Positions 1 through 4,347 of a DNA stretch of 6,950 bases are shown in pieces (positions within the stretch are counted from its first letter, which is position 1; each line of letters opens with the position of its first letter). The notes under the pieces are model-generated. The model was given only the letters and a program-made list of their open reading frames with translations. It had not been told where the DNA came from and made no database searches. Position numbers and translations under genes: made by a program. The DNA is from an uncultured Collinsella sp. Lineage in GTDB: Bacteria > Actinomycetota > Coriobacteriia > Coriobacteriales > Coriobacteriaceae. The stretch lies in assembly GCA_902475825.1 (NCBI GenBank), contig CABSBA010000084.1, positions 1 to 6,950 on the forward strand, read 5' to 3'.

Positions 1-1
1 G

Positions 2-463
2 CCCTTCGAAGTACAGACCTCCATGCTTGTCTCGCTCCCCCGCGACGAGGGCGGCCAGGGCATCGAGATCGCCAACAACGCGCGCATCCCGCTCAGTGAA
101 GCCGCACGTTCGCTGTATGACAAAACCTGCTGCTACGCCGATATCCTCATCGAAAGCGCCACCGACAGCATGGGCGTCATCCTTGAATGCCAAGGCCGCT
201 CCGCCCACGACAGCGAAGCCGCGAGCCTCTCCGATGCCGAGCGCGCCACCGCACTCACAAGCATGGGCTACGATGTCATCCAAATTACCTATGACCAGAT
301 CAAGGAGAAGAAGAGCTTCAACCACATAGCCGAGCTCATCCATAAAAAGGCTGGGCTTCCCTACACCCCAAAGACTAAACAGGAGTGCACTGCCGAAGAT
401 GCCCTGCGGCAAGAGCTACTTGTCGATTGGGTTGAGCTATTCACTGCCGGGCCGGCCAGCTAG
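2..463 (+). CDS. C-terminal part of a DUF559/Vsr-like PD-(D/E)XK nuclease-fold protein (5' end outside the window)
   Basis: The reading frame is open to the left edge, and the first ATG inside the window (position 23) has no Shine-Dalgarno sequence in front of it, so the gene very likely begins upstream. About 153 residues are visible. The middle reads YADILIES, then VILECQG fourteen residues after the Asp, then a D-x-ERA segment followed by LTSMGYDVIQITYDQI. This Asp...Glu-x-Gln, Arg, hydrophobic-Gly-Tyr-x-Val order is the pattern of the DUF559/Vsr branch of PD-(D/E)XK nucleases, also found at the C-terminus of some AbiEi-like proteins. Candidate active-site residues are the Asp at 140-142, the Glu at 185-187 and the Gln at 191-193. 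The substrate and role are unknown. A defence, repair or toxin-antitoxin link is only a family association, and the N-terminal half that would decide it is missing. The stop overlaps that of the convergent gene at 460. Confidence 0.7.
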   Translation, partial: PFEVQTSMLVSLPRDEGGQGIEIANNARIPLSEAARSLYDKTCCYADILIESATDSMGVILECQGRSAHDSEAASLSDAERATALTSMGYDVIQITYDQIKEKKSFNHIAELIHKKAGLPYTPKTKQECTAEDALRQELLVDWVELFTAGPAS

Positions 464-1308
464 CAGCTAGCAATCAGGGGCAGCGCAGACACATCGGGCG
501 ATTCGACACGGGCGGTAAAACCCGCCTCGGTTAGCTCGACGACCTCGGTAAACGTTGCATCGAAAAACTCCTCGGTTAGCAAGCGATACGGCGGATGATC
601 GGGCTCGCCGGGGTTTTCGCGTACAATCTCGTGCATAACGCCGATGGTCTTGAGCACATACTCCTTATGGATGGGATACTGACCAAAACGCGTCGCCGCA
701 GTATAGAGGCGATCGGTCGCGCGCGGAATCGAAACAATGCCGAGCGTCTTGCCAAACCAGTCAAAGTCGCCTTGCTTTTTAATGCGGAATTCCTCGCACG
801 GCTTGCCGCCGTGCGCCTCCAGGTACTGGTTCACGCGGGTGTTCCACACGGTATCGGCCACAAGGTGAGACCAAACGCCCAGCGTCAGATCGAGCAGCGA
901 CTGCGCCACATCTTCGGACGCAAGCGAAAACTCACAGGCGCCGGGGCCGGCAACCGGCTCGGCGTCCTTGTAACGTTGGGGATAATGCACCCGATTGAGT
1001 CGCTCGCGTTCCTCGACAATCGAGGTGGCCTCAGCAGGTTCACCCGCGGGTGCGCCTTTAAGCAGCGGCGCCACATAGGTATCCCAGAACTCATGCTCAC
1101 GAGGCTTAGGGATGGGCTCAGGCTTGGCAAAGTGCGTAATGCGGTACGGGATGGGATCGGCAATGCCAGGGACCATATAGCCCACGAAGATATCCGGAAC
1201 CACGCAGCCAAACAAAAAGGCATTGCGGTCGCGCACGCTATTGGCAAGCGCACCGGTGCGCTCCAGCAAACGCTCCGTCTGAGCGATATGAATGTTCCAG
1301 CTTGGCAT
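460..1308 (-). CDS. Zinc-dependent phospholipase C-family protein, no signal peptide
   Basis: The predicted product is 282 residues. It begins MPSWNIHIAQ and has the spaced metal-ligand pattern of the Zn_dep_PLPC family. In the numbering from the upstream ATG at 1320 these are H11 in the WNIH motif, D43 in GCVVPDI, H63 in ITHF, and the H-x3-D pair H152/D156 in LGVWSHLVADTVWN. Secreted phospholipases C of this family are processed so that a Trp becomes the N-terminal zinc ligand. Here there is no signal peptide or membrane segment, so the protein should be cytoplasmic and its substrate may not be a phospholipid. I chose the ATG at 1308 over the one at 1320 because GGGGGTGG lies 5 nt before it (core) and because family members commonly start close to the Trp-x-x-His motif. 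The gene follows the transporter ATPase gene by about 80 nt in the same direction but appears to have its own promoter. The biological role is not known. Confidence 0.82.
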   Translation of the reverse strand: MPSWNIHIAQTERLLERTGALANSVRDRNAFLFGCVVPDIFVGYMVPGIADPIPYRITHFAKPEPIPKPREHEFWDTYVAPLLKGAPAGEPAEATSIVEERERLNRVHYPQRYKDAEPVAGPGACEFSLASEDVAQSLLDLTLGVWSHLVADTVWNTRVNQYLEAHGGKPCEEFRIKKQGDFDWFGKTLGIVSIPRATDRLYTAATRFGQYPIHKEYVLKTIGVMHEIVRENPGEPDHPPYRLLTEEFFDATFTEVVELTEAGFTARVESPDVSALPLIASC

Positions 1309-1310
1309 AG

Positions 1311-1318
1311 CCACCCCC
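1311..1318 (-). promoter_or_regulatory. Shine-Dalgarno for the phospholipase-like gene; decides the 1308 start
   Basis: GGGGGTGG on the minus strand matches GG-GGTG of the anti-SD complement. Its core lies 5 nt before the ATG at 1308. The upstream ATG at 1320 has only a bare AGG five bases before it. Confidence 0.5.
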
Positions 1319-1333
1319 ATAAAAACCTGGATA

Positions 1334-1342
1334 ACTATACCA
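1334..1342 (-). promoter_or_regulatory. Extended -10 promoter for the phospholipase-like gene
   Basis: The minus strand reads TGG followed by TATAGT. This is an extended -10 (TGn plus five of six bases of TATAAT). Transcription would start around 1326-1327. The leader would then be 18-19 nt before the ATG at 1308 but only 6-7 nt before the ATG at 1320, which again favours the inner start. No -35 match is present at 17 nt (CCCGCG), which is tolerable for an extended -10. Confidence 0.45.
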
Positions 1343-1351
1343 TCACGGCAA

Positions 1352-1367
1352 AGCCGCGCGGGCGGCT
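1352..1367 (-). terminator. Weak hairpin after the transporter ATPase gene, possible terminator
   Basis: AGCCGC and GCGGCT form a perfect 6-bp GC-rich stem with a 4-nt loop, beginning 20 nt after the ATPase stop codon. Only TTT follows on the minus strand, so termination would be weak. Some read-through into the phospholipase-like gene is possible. Confidence 0.35.
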
Positions 1368-1387
1368 ACGCACGCTCTACGCAGCAA

Positions 1388-2158
1388 CTATTCCGCAGCG
1401 CCGCTCTCGGTTCCATACGACGACACCGGCGCCTCGACCACATGGTGATATCGATCGATATAGATGGCGCGGGCACCCAGGCGCCGCACCAAATCCTGAT
1501 GATGTGTACTCATCAAGACCGTCTTGCCGGCAGCAACATAGGCCAGTAGAAAGTTGACCACGATGTCGCACGAGTCCTCGTCAAGTCCGTTGGTAGGCTC
1601 GTCGAGCACCAGGATATCCGGGTTCATCGACACGACGGCAGCCAGCGCAACGCGCTTCTTTTGCCCGCCCGAGAGCTGATAGGGAGAGACGTCGGCAAGA
1701 TCGGCAACCTGGAACAGCTCCATGGCATCGCGGACGCGGCGCTCGAGCTCGTCTGCCGGCAGCCCCATTTGAGCCGGGCCAAACGCGACTTCCTCGCCGA
1801 CCGTGGCGCAAAAGAGCTGCGCATCGGCGTTTTGGAACACAAAGCCCACGCGCTGATGGAACCGCTGGACCGTCGCGGAATCCTTGAGATATGCCGCATC
1901 GACCGCATGCCCGTCGAACAGGTACGCACCCGCGTCCGCAAGCTCAAGGCCGTTGATAAGACGCATAATCGTCGTCTTGCCGCAGCCGTTAGGACCAAGC
2001 AGAGCAACGAGCTCCCCACGGTTCACCTGCAATGAAACGCCGTCGACCACCGTATGACCCGCATAGGAAAACACCACGTCGCGAAACTCGATGAGCGGCG
2101 TGGCCTCGGCACCGGCAGCACCGCTCGCACCCATCGCGTTATTCGTATCGTTTGCCAA
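1388..2158 (-). CDS. nikO: ECF transporter ATPase of the nickel/cobalt type (NikO/CbiO)
   Basis: ABC-type ATPase that powers the membrane pair encoded just upstream; group II ECF importers normally use two copies of one ATPase. All motifs are intact (numbering from the upstream GTG at 2176): Walker A GPNGCGKT 61-68, Q-loop Q115 in FQNADAQLF, signature LSGGQ 168-172, Walker B ILVLDE 188-193 with catalytic E193, D-loop GLD 197-199 and switch H225 in STHH. The residue after the switch His is another His where Asp is usual. The FQNADAQLF and TVGEEVAFGP segments are typical of the CbiO/EcfA group. The longest frame starts at GTG 2176 without any ribosome site. The TTG at 2158 has GGGGAAGGG 7 nt upstream, so I prefer 2158 (256 residues). 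nikQ ends 44 nt before this start, in operon-like arrangement. Function as an ECF ATPase is secure. The metal is assigned from the M component and the operator. Confidence 0.9.
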   Translation of the reverse strand: MANDTNNAMGASGAAGAEATPLIEFRDVVFSYAGHTVVDGVSLQVNRGELVALLGPNGCGKTTIMRLINGLELADAGAYLFDGHAVDAAYLKDSATVQRFHQRVGFVFQNADAQLFCATVGEEVAFGPAQMGLPADELERRVRDAMELFQVADLADVSPYQLSGGQKKRVALAAVVSMNPDILVLDEPTNGLDEDSCDIVVNFLLAYVAAGKTVLMSTHHQDLVRRLGARAIYIDRYHHVVEAPVSSYGTESGAAE

Positions 2159-2165
2159 AACGTCG

Positions 2166-2174
2166 CCCTTCCCC
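2166..2174 (-). promoter_or_regulatory. Shine-Dalgarno that selects a TTG start for nikO
   Basis: GGGGAAGGG on the minus strand lies 7 nt before the TTG at 2158. The GTG at 2176 has no purine-rich stretch at a useful distance, and the ATG at 2134 has none either. Confidence 0.45.
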
Positions 2175-2183
2175 ACTCACATC

Positions 2184-2198
2184 GACGGTTCGACCGTC
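2184..2198 (-). repeat. Inverted repeat between nikQ and nikO
   Basis: GACGGT and ACCGTC form a perfect 6-bp stem with a 3-nt loop. It fills most of the gap between the nikQ stop and the nikO start. No T-tract follows, so it is not a standard terminator. It might tune translation or mRNA decay between the two cistrons, or be a chance palindrome in GC-rich DNA. Confidence 0.35.
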
Positions 2199-2202
2199 CG
2201 CG

Positions 2203-3039
2203 CTACAGCACCGCGCACAACACGGCGAGCAACGCCACAACGGCCGCGTAAACCGCATCGCGCCAGCCAAAGCCGCTCCGTGCAGGCGCCGGATACACGC
2301 CGGCGAAGCCGCGACACAGCATGGCCTCGTCCATCGCGCGGCTGCATTCCATCGCCTTGATAAACGTCATGCCCATGATACCCGCCAGCGAATCGGTGCG
2401 CGAAAAACCCGCAGGCGCGGAACCGACGCTGCGCAGCATGACCGATTCGCACAGATCGTGCGCCGTGCGTCCCAGCACCTCAATATGCTTGAGCGCCATA
2501 TCAAACGTAAAGATAACCTCGTCGGGCAGGTGCAGCATTTTGAGCGCCGCCGACATGCGGCTCCAGGTGAGCGTCCACGAAACACCCAGCACCAGCGACA
2601 CATTAATAAACGTCTTGAGCGCGATCTTGAGCATGGCGCCCATGGCAGACGCGCTCAGCAACAGGGCAGGCAGCGCCAGAACCACCGCAAGCCCCGTGGC
2701 GCCGAGCGCCGGTACAAAAGTCGCGCGCAACCCGCGCGCGGGGCGCACCGCGACCAGCACCAGCGCGATAGCCGCCATCAGCATCAGGTACAGCGGGCTC
2801 TGCGTCAGACACACGCACAGGACGCAGACGAACATCCCCACCAGGCGCACCGGAGCCGAAACGCAAGAAAGGGCGCGGTCGACCATCGACCCGCCCTCGT
2901 GCGCGCCTCCACCCAGGCGAACCCGCTCAAGCAGGCTCGCCAGGTGCAGGACGTTCTTTTGCATCACACGATGCCGAGCCCCCGCGGGCTCGTATCGCTC
3001 CTCGATCGCAAGCCAGCTAGGCAGCTCGACCATCTGCAT
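2203..3039 (-). CDS. nikQ: ECF transporter transmembrane T component (NikQ/CbiQ)
   Basis: Predicted 278-residue membrane protein linking the metal-binding component to the ATPase. The first 50 residues are hydrophilic and read LPSWLAIEERY, then QKNVLHLASLLERVR, the usual lead-in of CbiQ/NikQ proteins, which supports the full-length start. Hydrophobic segments follow at about 65-97 (two), 108-130 and 138-157, with a last one at 258-278. The two coupling-helix motifs that grip the ATPase are seen as VMLRSVG (200-206) and AMLCRGF (239-245). The second keeps the Arg-Gly core; the first has Arg-Ser in place of it. The start ATG at 3039 lies 4 nt after the nikM stop, and an AAGGA inside the end of nikM serves as ribosome site about 11 nt away, so the two genes are probably translationally coupled. 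Confidence 0.87.
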   Translation of the reverse strand: MQMVELPSWLAIEERYEPAGARHRVMQKNVLHLASLLERVRLGGGAHEGGSMVDRALSCVSAPVRLVGMFVCVLCVCLTQSPLYLMLMAAIALVLVAVRPARGLRATFVPALGATGLAVVLALPALLLSASAMGAMLKIALKTFINVSLVLGVSWTLTWSRMSAALKMLHLPDEVIFTFDMALKHIEVLGRTAHDLCESVMLRSVGSAPAGFSRTDSLAGIMGMTFIKAMECSRAMDEAMLCRGFAGVYPAPARSGFGWRDAVYAAVVALLAVLCAVL

Positions 3040-3043
3040 GCGC

Positions 3044-4102
3044 TCAGTTTTCCTTAACCGTCAGCGAGATCAGACGGAATGCGATGGTGAGCACCGCCAC
3101 GCCAATCACACCGGAAAGGATATACATGGCAGCCTGGCCGGCAAAGCCAAGGCTTTGCTCCTCGGAATAGGCCTGCAGATAATCGCCCGTGGGCAGGGCA
3201 TCCGCAAAGGTCGGGGTATCGAGGCCGACCGAAGCCTGCAGGCTGTCGTCGCCAGCCTCCTGAACGGCGGTCGCGGCGCCCTCGGCGTCCCACTCACCCC
3301 AGGCGTCACCCGTGGCCAGCAGGCCCAGCGGCGTGGCTACGACAAGCACGGCAACCAGGATGAGCGTGGGGACCAGCGAGGTCTTCTTGGCAGCAGCGCC
3401 CTCGGCGGCAAGCTGACCATCGGCGGCCTCGGGGCCGACGATAATGCTCGGCGCCGTCTTCTTAATGAAACCGTAAATGGCGGCCGTCGCCACGCCCTCG
3501 ACCACGCCGGCAACCAGCATATGCGGGATCAACATGGCCGGAATAGCCACGGACAGCGGGAAGGGGCAGTACAGCGGGGCGCCCGAAGCGTTGGTGAAGA
3601 GCATCGGCTGAATACCGAACTCGATTGCCGCGCACAGGGCCGCCAGGCACAGGCCGACCCAGCCGCTTACGATGGCCGAAACCGAAGCGCCCCAGCTCTT
3701 ATCGTGCAGACGGCTGTTGAGCGCACGAAACACGATAGCAGCGACAAACGGCAGCACAAAGGCCATGTTAAAGCAGTTGGCGCCAAAGGACAGAACACCG
3801 CCGTCGCCAAACAGCAGCGCCTGCAGCGCCAGCGCGACCGAAACCGCGATGGCAGCGGCCTCGGGACCAAGCAGCAGTGCGATGAGCGCGCCACCAACGG
3901 CGTGACCAGTGGTACCGCCGGGCAGCGGCACGTTGAACATCATGAGCAAGAAGGAGAATGCGGCGCAGATACCCAGGAACGCCATATGCTCGCGATCGAG
4001 CGTGGCGCGCACCTTTTTGATGCAGTGAACCCATACGGGCACCATCGCCACCGCCATGACGGCATCGGTCTGCGGGGACAGGTAGTTGTCTGGAATGTGC
4101 AT
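3044..4102 (-). CDS. nikMN: ECF nickel/cobalt transporter substrate-binding membrane protein, NikM/CbiM fused to a NikN-like C-terminal part
   Basis: 352 residues. The S component captures Ni(II) or Co(II) outside the cytoplasmic membrane. The N-terminus MHIPDNYLSP is the conserved metal loop. In the Thermoanaerobacter tengcongensis NikM2 structure the metal is held by the Met1 amine, His2 and His67; here H2 and H67 (GGTTGHAVGG) fall at exactly those positions. FGDGGVLSFGANCFNMAF (98-115) and HMLVAGVVEGVATA (194-207) are further family motifs. After a polar linker (about 217-241) come a membrane segment (243-262), an outside loop beginning TPLGLLATGDAWGEW, and a final membrane segment (about 321-345). 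This two-helix-plus-loop layout is that of NikN/PDGLE-type partners, fused here in one chain, so no separate nikN is needed. The start is certain because the mature N-terminus is functional and GGGAGG lies 5 nt upstream. Sequence alone does not separate nickel from cobalt; the operator upstream favours nickel. Confidence 0.9.
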   Translation of the reverse strand: MHIPDNYLSPQTDAVMAVAMVPVWVHCIKKVRATLDREHMAFLGICAAFSFLLMMFNVPLPGGTTGHAVGGALIALLLGPEAAAIAVSVALALQALLFGDGGVLSFGANCFNMAFVLPFVAAIVFRALNSRLHDKSWGASVSAIVSGWVGLCLAALCAAIEFGIQPMLFTNASGAPLYCPFPLSVAIPAMLIPHMLVAGVVEGVATAAIYGFIKKTAPSIIVGPEAADGQLAAEGAAAKKTSLVPTLILVAVLVVATPLGLLATGDAWGEWDAEGAATAVQEAGDDSLQASVGLDTPTFADALPTGDYLQAYSEEQSLGFAGQAAMYILSGVIGVAVLTIAFRLISLTVKEN

Positions 4103-4107
4103 ATACG

Positions 4108-4113
4108 CCTCCC
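4108..4113 (-). promoter_or_regulatory. Ribosome binding site of nikMN
   Basis: GGGAGG on the minus strand, 5 nt before the ATG at 4102. It fixes the start at MHIP, where the terminal Met and His2 are expected to bind the metal. Confidence 0.75.
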
Positions 4114-4153
4114 GGTTATCGGCGCACGGAATTGCAACGTCGCCTAAATCACC

Positions 4154-4176
4154 TTGTCAGTGTTACGCATTGTCAG
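4154..4176. repeat. Direct repeat TTGTCAG, two copies 16 bp apart
   Basis: TTGTCAG occurs at 4154-4160 and 4170-4176. One copy ends at the left arm of the operator-like inverted repeat and the other lies in its spacer. On the minus strand each gives CTGACA, which resembles a -35 hexamer, but no good -10 follows either copy at 16-18 nt. Confidence 0.45.
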
Positions 4177-4187
4177 ATTCGTAACAC
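4160..4187. promoter_or_regulatory. NikR-type nickel operator upstream of nikMN
   Basis: GTGTTACG (4160-4167) and CGTAACAC (4180-4187) form a perfect 8-bp inverted repeat with a 12-nt spacer, which can be written GTGTTAC-N14-GTAACAC. I recall GTGTTAC-N13/14-GTAACAC as the site described for Geobacter uraniireducens NikR, distinct from the E. coli GTATGA-N16-TCATAC. The repeat covers roughly +4 to +31 of the predicted nikMN transcript, where a bound repressor would block transcription. The nikR gene itself is not in this window. The RNA could also fold into a hairpin with a 12-nt loop, but no T-tract follows it. Confidence 0.7.
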
Positions 4188-4197
4188 GCCGCGGGCT

Positions 4198-4226
4198 ATC
4201 ATAGCAAAACGGCGCGCTGCCGACAA
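4198..4226 (-). promoter_or_regulatory. Sigma70-type promoter of the nikMN-nikQ-nikO operon
   Basis: On the minus strand TTGTCG (4221-4226, four of six bases of TTGACA) is followed after exactly 17 nt by TATGAT (4198-4203, five of six bases of TATAAT). The start of transcription would fall near 4190-4191, giving a leader of about 88 nt. The -35 hexamer lies inside the loop of the pheT terminator. Confidence 0.6.
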
Positions 4227-4240
4227 AGCAGCACGCCGTT
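4206..4240 (-). terminator. Intrinsic terminator of the pheT transcript
   Basis: Arms 4208-4220 and 4228-4240 give a 13-bp stem with a 7-nt loop. One position (4215/4233) is a G-U wobble in the minus-strand RNA but a C/A mismatch in the plus-strand RNA. The minus-strand RNA ends the stem in UUUU, whereas no T-run follows on the plus strand, so it acts leftward. It lies about 107 nt after the pheT stop; I see no gene in 4241-4347. Confidence 0.75.
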
Positions 4241-4347
4241 ATGTAATGCGCGTGTCATATATGCAGGCTCAGCAGCGCCTTATACCGAGCATAGCGGTCA
4301 CGTAGGACTCGCCAGCAGCCACCGCTGACCTATACCCAGCGCAAATC

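Noticed and set aside
450..471. GC-rich palindromes (GGCCGGCC, GCTAG-CAG-CTAGC) at the convergent gene ends as a bidirectional terminator
   Set aside because: The stems are short and no T-tract follows on either strand.
595..1557. 320-codon open frame on the plus strand
   Set aside because: It runs across two unrelated minus-strand genes and their intergenic region, as a shadow frame would.
2321..4147. 608-codon open frame on the plus strand opposite nikQ and nikMN
   Set aside because: It spans two real genes and the gap between them on the other strand, is low-complexity in Arg, Ser, Gly and Gln, and shows no recognisable domain.
4103..4347. Cobalamin riboswitch upstream of the metal transporter
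   Set aside because: I looked for a B12-box-like segment and the multi-stem architecture. The leader after the predicted start is only about 88 nt, which is too short, and it contains an operator-like palindrome instead.
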